Shown piece after piece: positions 52,633 through 59,907 of a stretch of DNA of 64,000 bases; positions within the stretch are counted from its first letter, which is position 1, and each line of letters begins with the position of its first letter. Source of the DNA: Clostridia bacterium. GTDB lineage: Bacteria; Bacillota; Clostridia; Oscillospirales; CAG-272. Under the pieces are notes generated by a model. It did no database searches. It saw only the letters and a list, made by a program, of their open reading frames with translations, and was not told the origin of the DNA. The position numbers and the translations under genes are program-made. The stretch covers positions 1-64,000 of the forward strand of contig JAGBSP010000010.1 of NCBI GenBank assembly GCA_017631855.1. Direction: 5' to 3'.

Positions 52633-53931
52633 TTACGGCACAAGCACAAAATTATCGCCGTCTATTACCATTCCAGTATCGGTATATTCTACCGATACAT
52701 AATAATTATCTCCTTCGTCCGGTTCAAAGAGAATCCTATCAGGTCTGGTAGAGTATTCGCCTTCCTCGACCAAGCCATCTGCCAAAGATGTGATTTTATA
52801 TCTTGAATCTCCGAGGATCAGCTCAATTGTACCGGATTCATTGACATATCTTTCACTATACATTTCCTCTTCGGTAAGAGCTTCGGAATTATCCTTGGTA
52901 AAGGTGATTTTTGGCGAGCTTGCTCCATGCCAATTTTCTTCCTTATAAATTCTCTCCCACTCGATCGGTGCGCCGTCGAAGACAATTTCGGTATTGGATG
53001 CAAAAGCATTATTACCTATAGTCGAAAGTTTGCGGGCAAGTGTAATGGAATTCAAGGCAGTACAACCTTTGAAGGCGGCAACATCAACGTATGTAATTTT
53101 TGACGCAGATACTTCCTTTAACGCTGTGCAATTTTCGAAAGCATGCGCCCAAACGGAAACACTATTTGCTTCAAAAGTAACGCTTTCTAAGTTCGTGCAT
53201 CCTGCAAACATATAGTCCCCAATTGTTGAAATGGATGAGGGGATAGTGATATTTTTCAAGCCCTGACACCCTTCAAATACACCACTTTCAAACGAAATAA
53301 CAGAACCGTCGTTTGGAATAATACTGTTCTTGCAACCGAGGATCATTTTGTTTTCTTCTACATCGATCAGGCAATTGTCTTTTACAGTGAAAACAGAGTT
53401 TTCGGGAGAAACATAGATGGTTTCCAAGGAAGTAGCACATTTGCCAAAAACAACGTCTCTTTCGTCGCCGTCCAAGGACATGTCTATTGCCAATTCTCTA
53501 AGTGCCTTGCCGATACGCAATTCTTTCAAGCCGATACAGCCGAAAAATGCATTAGAATATATTGTGGTGACACCGTTGCCGATATCAACCTTTTCAAGAT
53601 TAGTACAATTGCGGAAGGCGTTCTTTCCAATACTGTAAATGTTATCAGAAAGCTTGACACTTTTAATAGACTTGCAATTCTCAAAAGCTCCATCCTCAAT
53701 GTATTTTACAATGATATTATTATATCTTTCCGGGATAACGATATCAGCGTCCTTGCAATCGCCAATGCCTGTCACCTTGTAAAACTTAACATCGTCTAAC
53801 TCGTGAAGTGTAAATTCAAGCCCGTAATTAGGTGTATCTTCGAGCGGATCATCCTCACTGCACGAGCCAAGCGATAGGCATACAAGCAACAGTGTTGCCA
53901 ACACCGTAATAATTGCTAACCATTTTTTCAT
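52633..53931 (-). CDS. BspA-like leucine-rich-repeat surface lipoprotein
   Basis: A 432-residue lipoprotein starting MKKWLAIITVLATLLLVCLS with lipobox LGSC. It holds about nine BspA-type LRRs (AFRNCTNLEKVDIGNGVTTI, AFFGCIGLKELRIG, MFAGCTNLESVTFE, AFKGCTALNSITL), then a C-terminal beta-rich domain (TIELILGDSRYKITS .. ILFEPDEGDNYYVSVEYT, read in parts). BspA-type proteins bind host or bacterial surfaces. The start ATG 53931 follows GAGGAAAC. Directly upstream lies a predicted invertible promoter, now pointing away, so the gene is probably phase-variable and OFF in this sequence. Confidence 0.85.
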   Translation of the reverse strand: MKKWLAIITVLATLLLVCLSLGSCSEDDPLEDTPNYGLEFTLHELDDVKFYKVTGIGDCKDADIVIPERYNNIIVKYIEDGAFENCKSIKSVKLSDNIYSIGKNAFRNCTNLEKVDIGNGVTTIYSNAFFGCIGLKELRIGKALRELAIDMSLDGDERDVVFGKCATSLETIYVSPENSVFTVKDNCLIDVEENKMILGCKNSIIPNDGSVISFESGVFEGCQGLKNITIPSSISTIGDYMFAGCTNLESVTFEANSVSVWAHAFENCTALKEVSASKITYVDVAAFKGCTALNSITLARKLSTIGNNAFASNTEIVFDGAPIEWERIYKEENWHGASSPKITFTKDNSEALTEEEMYSERYVNESGTIELILGDSRYKITSLADGLVEEGEYSTRPDRILFEPDEGDNYYVSVEYTDTGMVIDGDNFVLVP

Positions 53932-53956
53932 TTTTGTTTCCTCTCTTTCTTTGTTG

Positions 53957-54108
53957 AAAAGTATAGTTATAGCAAAACGATTTTCATATAAAAAAGCGCC
54001 AATATTCCACGGAAGGCTTCGTGAAATATTGACAAATGGCGGCGAATGTGATATAATGATAACCGTAAAAATTCCTATGGCGGAAAAATCAGCCATAACT
54101 ATACTTTT
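53957..54108. promoter_or_regulatory. Predicted invertible promoter (phase-variation switch)
   Basis: Two 17-bp inverted repeats, 53957-53973 and 54092-54108 (AAAAGTATAGTTATAGC and its complement with one mismatch), flank 118 bp. Inside, on the plus strand, TTGACA (54029-54034), a 17-bp spacer and TATAAT (54052-54057) form a consensus promoter that points away from the lipoprotein gene. Flipping the segment would place -35 at about 54031-54036 and -10 at about 54008-54013 on the minus strand, about 75 bp before ATG 53931. A 30-bp palindrome (54001-54030) lies beside the promoter. The right repeat touches the stop codon of a serine recombinase gene. Confidence 0.75.
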
Positions 54109-54700
54109 AGTGAAAATCCAAGGTTTTTCCTTTCTTGTAGAACGCCCACAGCGGCATTCCGCAAGCCTCGGCTGCCTCTTTTGCGGGCAGTTTTTTGTTT
54201 TTCCAGAGCAGATAATACTTTTCGTAGTCGGGCGGTATGTGGAAGGGCGGTCTGCCGAAGCGTACACCACGTTTCTTCGCCGCCGCAATCCCTGATGCCT
54301 GACGCTCACGGATATTGATGCGCTCGTTCTCGGCAACGAAGGAAAGAAGCTGTAACACAAGGTCAGAAATAAACGTACCGAGCAGATCCTTGCTCTTGGT
54401 TGTGTCAAGTAGCGGCATATCAAGCACAATGATATCCGCTTTTTTCTTTTGGGTGATTTTCTTCCACTCCTCTTGAATCTCGTGGTAGTTGCGCCCAAGA
54501 CGATCAATGCTCTTGATAATGAGAATGTCGCCCTCGTGTAAGCTACGGTACATCCTCATATACTGTGGTCGGCAGAAGTCCTTTCCGCTTTGCTTGTCTA
54601 TGTAGATGTTGGACAGCTCGATGCCGTAGGCGGTCAGCTCGTCAAGCTGTCGGTCTTCCTTTTGTGTGACGGATGATACTCTTGCATATCCTATTTTGAT
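54107..54700 (-). CDS. Serine recombinase, probable DNA invertase with a non-ATG start
   Basis: A 198-residue resolvase/invertase with the catalytic Ser in IGYARVSSVTQKEDRQLD, DKQSGKDFCRPQYMRMY, IKSIDRLGRNYHEI, AENERINIRERQASGI and a C-terminal helix-turn-helix (KLPAKEAAEACGMPLWAFY). The frame is complete back to a strong AAAGGAGG, but the codons at the proper distance are ATC (54703 and 54700), not ATG; the first in-frame ATG (54559) would remove the catalytic Ser. It may use ATC poorly, or have lost its ATG by mutation. Its stop overlaps the right inverted repeat of the promoter switch, so this is the probable enzyme for it. Confidence 0.8.
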   Translation of the reverse strand: MKIGYARVSSVTQKEDRQLDELTAYGIELSNIYIDKQSGKDFCRPQYMRMYRSLHEGDILIIKSIDRLGRNYHEIQEEWKKITQKKKADIIVLDMPLLDTTKSKDLLGTFISDLVLQLLSFVAENERINIRERQASGIAAAKKRGVRFGRPPFHIPPDYEKYYLLWKNKKLPAKEAAEACGMPLWAFYKKGKTLDFH

Positions 54701-54758
54701 GATGAATCCCTCCTTTCCGGCGGCAGAATGCGATATATATTAGTATATCACAAGGACT

Positions 54759-54854
54759 TTAACAAGTGTTTGCTTTGTGCGTCTTTTTGTAGCTGAGATA
54801 GATGTCTACAAGTACCTCTATCACGGCTAAAATAATCAGCTTCAGATATTTCAT
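54759..54854 (-). CDS. 31-aa single-helix membrane peptide
   Basis: Frame MKYLKLIILAVIEVLVDIYL then SYKKTHKANTC: a hydrophobic helix with a basic tail, 31 residues. AAAGGAG precedes the ATG at the right distance, and the frame starts 13 bp after the glutamine amidotransferase stop, so it looks like a real gene of that operon. Function unknown; resembles the 54-aa peptide at the other end of the operon in being a one-helix membrane peptide. Confidence 0.6.
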   Translation of the reverse strand: MKYLKLIILAVIEVLVDIYLSYKKTHKANTC

Positions 54855-54867
54855 AATACTCCTTTCG

Positions 54868-55812
54868 TTAGTAGCTGTAACAGCCGTAAATATAGTCCTC
54901 AATTTCATCCGAGGAGAAGCCCTCGGCTACGAGCGCATCGATCTCTGAGGAATCGTAACCCTCCATCAGAGCGGCTTGTTTGAGCATAGAGAGGTAATCG
55001 TCCTTACTGCTCTGACTTTGCGTAGGCGTAGTAAAGCCCCATCCGTAATCGTACCAACGGCACAAACCGTATGCCGCATATTCGTCATAATCAAACTTGG
55101 AATATGATAGCTCGCCCCGTGGCGTGATCTTCAAGATCTGTCCTTCTTCGAGAGGGATCTCCTCATAATGTCCGAGCTTCAAGGTGTCAAACAGCTTGGT
55201 ATTGATGACCGCCTTCCATAGAATTTCCTCGGTGCTTGCATACACAAATAGCTTTTCCTTCGGAAAGTGCAAAATTGAAATGGGATTGTCGCCCTTAATC
55301 AAATAAATATTGCTCATATCATTAAGCAGGGCAAACGAAAAGCTCCCCGACACGGTTTCAGCCATAAAACGTAGGCTGTTCTCGTCGAGGAGCTTCTGTT
55401 GTTCAATCAGTTGCACGGCAATGTAGCTGTCGGTTTCGATCTTACTCTTGGGTAGGTGGTACTGCATTCGCAGCTCGTCCATGTTGTATAGAACACCGTT
55501 GTGGGTAAAGGCAAATTTCGTTTCTCCGGCTTTGCCGTAAAAGGGATGATTGTTGTAATTCTTCTTGGCAAGACCGTGGGTGGCGTGTCGGGTGTGTCCG
55601 ATGATTACTGACACTTCCTTGGGCGGCTTGAACGTAACCGCATACGCCGCTTTGGGAGATTTGTCAATCACGATTCTATTTTTATGATGATAGGCGATTC
55701 CACAAGCATCCGTACCTCGCACCGAGGATTCGCTTGCAAGCTCGTTCAGGAGTGCCGCTAAATCGGTCTTTGCTTCTTCCGCATAGGATGAAAATCCGAA
55801 GATTCCGCACAT
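54868..55812 (-). CDS. Class II glutamine amidotransferase (Ntn hydrolase)
   Basis: A 314-residue class II GATase that releases ammonia from glutamine. After removal of Met the N-terminal nucleophile is Cys in MCGIFGFSS; SVRGTDACGIAYH, IIGHTRHATHGLAKKN, FAFTHNGVLYN and KIETDSYIAVQLI give the glutamine pocket. Beyond the GATase domain the last 70 residues include CRWYDYGWGF and no synthase domain, unlike GlmS, PurF or AsnB. So its ammonia must go to a partner, most simply the amidoligase encoded immediately upstream (1 bp apart). I start at ATG 55812 because the Cys must be residue 2. Confidence 0.92.
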   Translation of the reverse strand: MCGIFGFSSYAEEAKTDLAALLNELASESSVRGTDACGIAYHHKNRIVIDKSPKAAYAVTFKPPKEVSVIIGHTRHATHGLAKKNYNNHPFYGKAGETKFAFTHNGVLYNMDELRMQYHLPKSKIETDSYIAVQLIEQQKLLDENSLRFMAETVSGSFSFALLNDMSNIYLIKGDNPISILHFPKEKLFVYASTEEILWKAVINTKLFDTLKLGHYEEIPLEEGQILKITPRGELSYSKFDYDEYAAYGLCRWYDYGWGFTTPTQSQSSKDDYLSMLKQAALMEGYDSSEIDALVAEGFSSDEIEDYIYGCYSY

Positions 55813-55813
55813 C

Positions 55814-56905
55814 TTATATTTCCTCACTTTCCTCTGTAATTTCGTTGATGTAAAGCCGCTTGGATTTGAGATATTTGATTAGCTCGTCCTTGCCCTTGAT
55901 ATTGCCCACAAATTCGCTCCAAGACAGCCCTTCGATTTCGGTGTCGCTTTTATCTTTGCAAATGTGGCAAAGCTCGTCCACAAGCTGTAGGGTGGCAAGG
56001 AAGGTGTTATAATTGAGCGTTCCACGGAACAGACGGAACTCCACCGTACTGTAATTGCAGAGGTTGACTGCGACGTATCTTCCGTAGCTCTTGTCCTTGG
56101 CATTCTTGTAGGTGTTGGCGGTGTTCTCGGAGATCCCGTAACGGCTTGCCCAACGGTTGATGTTGTCCACCGTTCGGCGTGAGAATTTCAGCAGCTCGTT
56201 CCAATGATTCTCCACAAAAAAGACGATACGGGCAATGACCGCCTCCTGTGCTTCTTCGCTCTCCCCGAATGCCGAGCGGTTCACGTGGCAGTGCAGACCG
56301 CAAGTGTCTGTATCGTGGGAGCGGTATTCCATTTTGATTGCCTTACGGAATACCTCCTGCCAATTCATCTGCTCGCTGTGATAGGCAAGCGTCATAGGGT
56401 GCGACACAAGCTCAAAGCCGTCTTCAAGACTTCCATCGTGCTTGCAGTACAAATGCTCGTCATCACGGTTGGCTATGTACATGAGTGCATCGGCATTGTC
56501 ACTGCATTCGCCGCCATCGTCGATTTCAAGCTCCACGCCGATAAACAAATCGCCCTCTCCGTAGAAGATCGGAGAGGGCTTGTAATTGTAGCTTTCAATG
56601 CTACTGTCATTCAGACGGTCATAGCAAGAGGAACAGTAGTCGCGCTCGGAATCCTCGTCATAGCAGGCATCATCCTCGCAGATAAGCCGACCGCAATCCG
56701 AGCAGTGAATGAAGTTGTATTCGTAGCAGTGGTTGCAAAGGGTGTAATTGTCCTCACGGATGGCATCACTGCGCCAAATACGCTCTCCGCAGTGTTGACA
56801 GAGGACAGTCTTTTCTTCAAGGCAATCCTCGCACATGTTGGTTTCGTCCATATAGTGGATGTTTTCTTCGTCGAGCGGTTTCCCGCAAAATTCGCATTTC
56901 GTCAT
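55814..56905 (-). CDS. Amidoligase with N-terminal zinc ribbons
   Basis: A 363-residue fusion. Residues 1-110 hold repeated CxxC pairs (CEFCGKPL, CEDCLEEKTVLCQHCGER, CNHCYEYNFIHCSDCGRLIC, CSSCYDRL), a LIM-like zinc-ribbon array. From about residue 118 the amidoligase (GCS-like COOH-NH2 ligase) domain follows: IGVELEIDDGG (metal-binding Glu), KHDGSLEDGFELVSHPM, CGLHCHVNRSAFG, INRWASRYG and VEFRLFRGTLNY. Such enzymes form amide bonds using ATP; comparative genomics has linked them to class II amidotransferases and peptide or cell-wall modification. The GATase gene follows after 1 bp, so ammonia or amine transfer to a carboxylate is likely. Substrate unknown. Confidence 0.9.
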   Translation of the reverse strand: MTKCEFCGKPLDEENIHYMDETNMCEDCLEEKTVLCQHCGERIWRSDAIREDNYTLCNHCYEYNFIHCSDCGRLICEDDACYDEDSERDYCSSCYDRLNDSSIESYNYKPSPIFYGEGDLFIGVELEIDDGGECSDNADALMYIANRDDEHLYCKHDGSLEDGFELVSHPMTLAYHSEQMNWQEVFRKAIKMEYRSHDTDTCGLHCHVNRSAFGESEEAQEAVIARIVFFVENHWNELLKFSRRTVDNINRWASRYGISENTANTYKNAKDKSYGRYVAVNLCNYSTVEFRLFRGTLNYNTFLATLQLVDELCHICKDKSDTEIEGLSWSEFVGNIKGKDELIKYLKSKRLYINEITEESEEI

Positions 56906-56928
56906 GGTGTTTCTCCTTCGGGTTCAAT

Positions 56929-57093
56929 TTAGGTTGTGCTTTCGGCACAGGCTTTAACGGTCTTCTTAATAAAAAATACCGCCCGATACAGAGCGGTGAT
57001 CAGAAGTGTAGCAACGGAGGCAATAACGGCAAGTACCGTATTGACAGCCTTCTTGACGGTAGGGTGATTCTTGATTTTCTTGATGGTTTTCAT
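56929..57093 (-). CDS. 54-aa membrane peptide of the amidoligase operon
   Basis: Frame MKTIKKIKNHPTVKKAVNTV, then a hydrophobic helix (LAVIASVATLLITALYRAVFFI) and a basic end (KKTVKACAESTT). AAAGGAGAA lies just before the ATG, and the gene sits between DUF960 and the amidoligase in the same direction. A one-helix basic peptide could be the substrate, anchor or product carrier of the pathway; this is speculation. Confidence 0.65.
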   Translation of the reverse strand: MKTIKKIKNHPTVKKAVNTVLAVIASVATLLITALYRAVFFIKKTVKACAESTT

Positions 57094-57134
57094 GGTGTGT
57101 TCTCCTTTGTTTTGTGTTTGATTTTTGTGTTCTT

Positions 57135-57419
57135 TTAATACTCCTCACAGAAGAGCATGGTTGCGTGGGTTTCATCGTTGATAACGTAGATCTTCGCCGT
57201 GATCAGCACGTCTGACAGTAACAGATATTCCTTGCGGTAGTCTGGGCATTCTTGTGTATGTACAACCCTCAGCCGACCGTCCTCGGTAGATAGCTGAAAC
57301 ACCTGTAAATAGTCGGGCGAAAAAGGCAGTGCGTCAATGCACTGCCATAAAAATAATTGAACGGCGAGTGGTATCTCTCGATCAACCGCCGCCGTTGCGT
57401 AGCGTTGTGATGGGAACAT
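57135..57419 (-). CDS. DUF960 family protein
   Basis: A 94-residue DUF960 protein, recognised by RYATAAVDREIPLAVQLFLW, LPFSPDYLQVFQLS and HTQECPDYRKEYLL. The family is small, widespread on Gram-positive mobile elements, and of unknown function. AGGAGG precedes ATG 57419. It is the first gene of the amidoligase operon. Confidence 0.82.
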   Translation of the reverse strand: MFPSQRYATAAVDREIPLAVQLFLWQCIDALPFSPDYLQVFQLSTEDGRLRVVHTQECPDYRKEYLLLSDVLITAKIYVINDETHATMLFCEEY

Positions 57420-57528
57420 GTGTACCTCCTATGATTGTGATTTCATAGGTATGGTGTATAACTATTACTACACAATTTCCTGATTTGGTTTTTGATACTA
57501 TAAAATAATAAGAATTCATGTAAGAGTA

Positions 57529-57557
57529 TTGAATTTATGTACATAATGTGATATAAT
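57529..57557 (+). promoter_or_regulatory. Promoter of the membrane-GAF gene
   Basis: TTGAAT (57529-57534), 17-bp spacer, TATAAT (57552-57557), about 60 bp before ATG 57620. Confidence 0.72.
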
Positions 57558-57619
57558 AAATTGTCGAAACTTGTAAACAAGTCGAAAAAATTTTGCATAT
57601 GCTTTAAGGATAAGACAAC

Positions 57620-58516
57620 ATGAAGAAATTTTATGATAATCCTAGATTACGAGCTGGACTCAGTGCTATATTAACTGCACTAGTAAGTATATCTTTAGCT
57701 GTTTTAGGAAATTGGGATTCCAAACAAGAAGGATTTTGGGTAAAAGTGAGCGTATTTGTCGTTCTGTCCATAGTGAATTTAAGCTATGTAATTTTCTGCG
57801 CGGCACAAGATTCCAAAGAACACGCATTAATTGCTGAATTGAAAAGGGAAAACGATGTTTTTAAGAAAGCAATGTCGGGCATAATTTCAATTAGCCAAGA
57901 AAATTCATCAAAAATAAATGAATGTCTTCATCAGTATTTAACTGATGGAAAAATCGACCCCAAGGTATGGAATTATAAAAAAGCATGTTATTTGCTATGT
58001 GCAACGATCTATGAGTTCGTAATCAAACTAACGAAGAATGAAAAAGTTGAAATTTCATATGTAAAATTAAACGAAAATATTCCAGATGAAATTCAATTAT
58101 ATGCATATAGAAATCAAAACAATCAGCCTCCAAAGTTGCTCAACATACCAAGGGACTTTTCGGATAAAAATGCTATTTCATATTATGATATGGAGCTTTT
58201 TCAAAATCATTGCTCTGAAACAGATGTGTTGTATGGTAGTGATGAAATAAATAATCGTTTTTTTAGAACTCGCGAAGAACGAGAAAGGAATCCTAAAAAA
58301 TACAAAGAATATGTTGCAATTCCTGTGTTTTGTGATAATAAAAAAATGGTTGGATTGTTACAAATTGCTTGCCTAGAAGATTGTAGCCTAGCCGAGGACA
58401 AAGCAATTTTGAAAGAAATTGCCAATAAATTTTTTGTTCCTTATGCGAACTTGTTTTTGCTGCTACATAAAATGAATAAGGCTCTTCATCTTGGTATAGA
58501 TAAGGGAGGTGACTGA
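57620..58516 (+). CDS. Two-helix membrane protein with coiled coil and GAF-like domain
   Basis: A 298-residue protein. Two membrane helices (about residues 11-32, LSAILTALVSISLAVLG, and 42-62, VSVFVVLSIVNLSYVIFCAA) are joined by a short loop. A short coiled coil follows (ELKRENDVFKKAMSG), then a domain of about 170 residues with GAF-like features: IYEFVIKLTKN, YVAIPVFCDNKKMVGLLQIAC, ILKEIANKFFVPYANLFLLL. GAF domains bind small ligands. It is followed by a small coiled-coil gene in the same transcript. Its place near the end of the element, apart from replication genes, suggests cargo, possibly defence; I know of no named system with this pair. Confidence 0.65.
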   Translation: MKKFYDNPRLRAGLSAILTALVSISLAVLGNWDSKQEGFWVKVSVFVVLSIVNLSYVIFCAAQDSKEHALIAELKRENDVFKKAMSGIISISQENSSKINECLHQYLTDGKIDPKVWNYKKACYLLCATIYEFVIKLTKNEKVEISYVKLNENIPDEIQLYAYRNQNNQPPKLLNIPRDFSDKNAISYYDMELFQNHCSETDVLYGSDEINNRFFRTREERERNPKKYKEYVAIPVFCDNKKMVGLLQIACLEDCSLAEDKAILKEIANKFFVPYANLFLLLHKMNKALHLGIDKGGD

Positions 58517-58517
58517 T

Positions 58518-58799
58518 TTGGACAAAAAAAGAAATTTGAGGAGCAGTCCAAGATGTCAAAAGAAGTACCGAGTCGTAAGCAGTAACAATATGATACGAGG
58601 GTTGATTACTCAAAAGTCAAATGACGAAGAATATATGGCGGATATAGAACAGTTGAGAAAAGCGCTTGAAAAAATAGAAAAAGAACTTTATTCAAGCAAT
58701 ATTAAATTGGAACAAATAGAAAAGAAACGTCACTCGAAAATCATCCGCGCTAAAGTGGCTGAGATCTTTTCGCCTCGAAAAAAAGTAATCAAACCATAG
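58518..58799 (+). CDS. Small coiled-coil protein paired with the membrane-GAF protein
   Basis: A 93-residue basic protein with a central coiled coil (MADIEQLRKALEKIEKELYS, IKLEQIEKKRHSKIIRAKV). I start at TTG 58518, seven bases after GGGAGGTGA and 1 bp past the stop of the preceding gene; GTG 58509, which overlaps that gene, is the alternative. It is clearly translated as a pair with the membrane-GAF protein and is likely its partner. No family recognised. Confidence 0.6.
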   Translation: MDKKRNLRSSPRCQKKYRVVSSNNMIRGLITQKSNDEEYMADIEQLRKALEKIEKELYSSNIKLEQIEKKRHSKIIRAKVAEIFSPRKKVIKP

Positions 58800-58847
58800 A
58801 ATGACTTTTACACAGATTTGATACTTTTTATGAGTAATTGAAATTAA

Positions 58848-58886
58848 AACATCCCTGAAATTCAATACTTGAATTTTGGGGATGTT
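58848..58886 (+). terminator. Hairpin after the membrane-GAF cassette
   Basis: Stem ACATCCC..AAATTCAA / TTGAATTT..GGGATGT with a three-base loop; only a weak T-rich tail. Confidence 0.7.
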
Positions 58887-58935
58887 ACTAAAACAAAGCG
58901 AAATATATCTATAGTTGTGTACATAACATAATTTG

Positions 58936-58955
58936 CTCCTTCTCCGCCAGAAAAA
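58936..58955 (+). other. Third, partial copy of the tRNA-Ser 3' end (att-like)
   Basis: CTCCTTCTCCGCCAGAAAAA matches the end of tRNA-Ser and its first downstream bases (33496-33515) over 20 bp. Like the other two copies it runs directly into a terminator hairpin. It probably marks the right end of element 2. Confidence 0.75.
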
Positions 58956-58993
58956 AGCACACATTTGTCTACCAAGACAATGTGTGCTTTTTT
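58951..58993 (+). terminator. Rho-independent terminator after the third att-like copy
   Basis: Stem GCACACATTTGTCT / AGACAATGTGTGC (one bulge) with A-rich 5' side and six T at the end. Confidence 0.82.
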
Positions 58994-59002
58994 CAACGAA
59001 AT

Positions 59003-59268
59003 TCGCCTTCGGCGAGTGAAATATGGCTTCGCCATGTGAAATAGCTTCGCTGTGAAATATTTGCTTCGCAAATGTGAGGGGCGAATTTCATTTCACATCG
59101 AACGAAGTGAGATATTTCACAATTCACGAGGTGAATTATTTCACATTCGGCAACGCCGAATATTTCACTAAAAACTTGCCGCAACAAGTTGCGGATTCCA
59201 TACGCTCGCAAGCGAGCGATTGCATCCACGCCTTTGGCGTGATTTGGACGCGAGTGGGAGCGAAGCTC
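59003..59268. repeat. Array of mini-hairpins with constant 7-base linkers
   Basis: Seven palindromes with 3-base loops are separated by a fixed 7-mer. First half: TCGCC-TTC-GGCGA (59003), ATGGC-TTC-GCCAT (59023), AGC-TTC-GCT (59043), ATTTGC-TTC-GCAAAT (59059), linked by GTGAAAT (59016, 59036, 59052; variant at 59074). Second half uses the complementary linker ATTTCAC (59090, 59114, 59138, 59162) and holds an imperfect one at 59097, AATTCAC-GAG-GTGAATT (59121) and ATTCGGC-AAC-GCCGAAT (59145). More hairpins without the linker follow at 59172, 59203, 59227 and 59258. No gene overlaps it. Confidence 0.9.
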
Positions 59269-59335
59269 TTCAAATCTCTCGGCTCTGTCGCAAATCTTCA
59301 TCCGACACAAAGGACTTGCGGCTTTTGTTATGCCA

Positions 59336-59364
59336 TTGACAGTAGGTTTTTTTTGTGTTATAAT
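59336..59364 (+). promoter_or_regulatory. Promoter of the 160-aa membrane protein gene
   Basis: TTGACA (59336-59341), 17-bp spacer, TATAAT (59359-59364), about 57 bp before ATG 59422. Confidence 0.85.
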
Positions 59365-59421
59365 ACGATCAGTAGCTATGATGGCATAGTTTATTCTACA
59401 ATTATGAAAAGAGGAAAAGCA

Positions 59422-59904
59422 ATGAAAGAAGTTATCCAACATCCTGTTTATGGCGAGATCATTTACAATGAAAGCATATGGAGCGGCAAAAAGACGTTAA
59501 CGGTGAATGGGATCTGTGCGCAAAAGGTTTCCAAGAAGGAGTTTTTGATCGACGGAAAAAAAGCCCTTGTCAACGGAAACGAGCTTACAGGCGTTCATCT
59601 GTATATTGATGGTGAAACCGTTGAATTGTTGCCCAAGCCGAAGTGGTATGAAGTTGTTCTTGCGATTCTTCCGTTTATGTTTTTGATGGTTTGGGGAAAC
59701 AATGTGGCTCTTTGCTCCATTTTCCCCGTTGTTGGAGGAGCGATCGGTGGCGGTTTAGGCGGTCTTGCTTTGGTGCTCTCCTTGCTTTTTATGAAAAAAT
59801 CGAAATCCGTCGCCTCGAAACTTGCGGTTGGAATTTCGACATTTATCATTACGATTGTTGTTGCGTATATTTTGGCAATTGCGCTGATACTGATAATGGC
59901 GTAA
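59422..59904 (+). CDS. Hypothetical membrane protein, 160 aa
   Basis: A 160-residue protein. The first 75 residues are soluble and beta-rich (VYGEIIYNESIWSGKKTLTV, KKEFLIDGKKALVNG). Three membrane helices follow (VVLAILPFMFLMVWGNN; FPVVGGAIGGGLGGLALVLSLLF; ISTFIITIVVAYILAIALIL). ATG 59422 has a GAGGAAA site; an in-frame ATG at 59404 is a less likely start. I cannot assign a family. Confidence 0.72.
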   Translation: MKEVIQHPVYGEIIYNESIWSGKKTLTVNGICAQKVSKKEFLIDGKKALVNGNELTGVHLYIDGETVELLPKPKWYEVVLAILPFMFLMVWGNNVALCSIFPVVGGAIGGGLGGLALVLSLLFMKKSKSVASKLAVGISTFIITIVVAYILAIALILIMA

Positions 59905-59907
59905 TGA

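Noticed and set aside
59003..59170. CRISPR array
   Set aside because: The constant part is only 7 bases, inserts are palindromes of 9-17 bases, and no cas genes are present.
59221..59290. Extra tRNA near 59.27 kb (T-arm-like TTCAAATCTCTC)
   Set aside because: The stretch cannot be folded into T, anticodon and acceptor stems; it shares only 12 bp with the tRNA-Ser 3' end.
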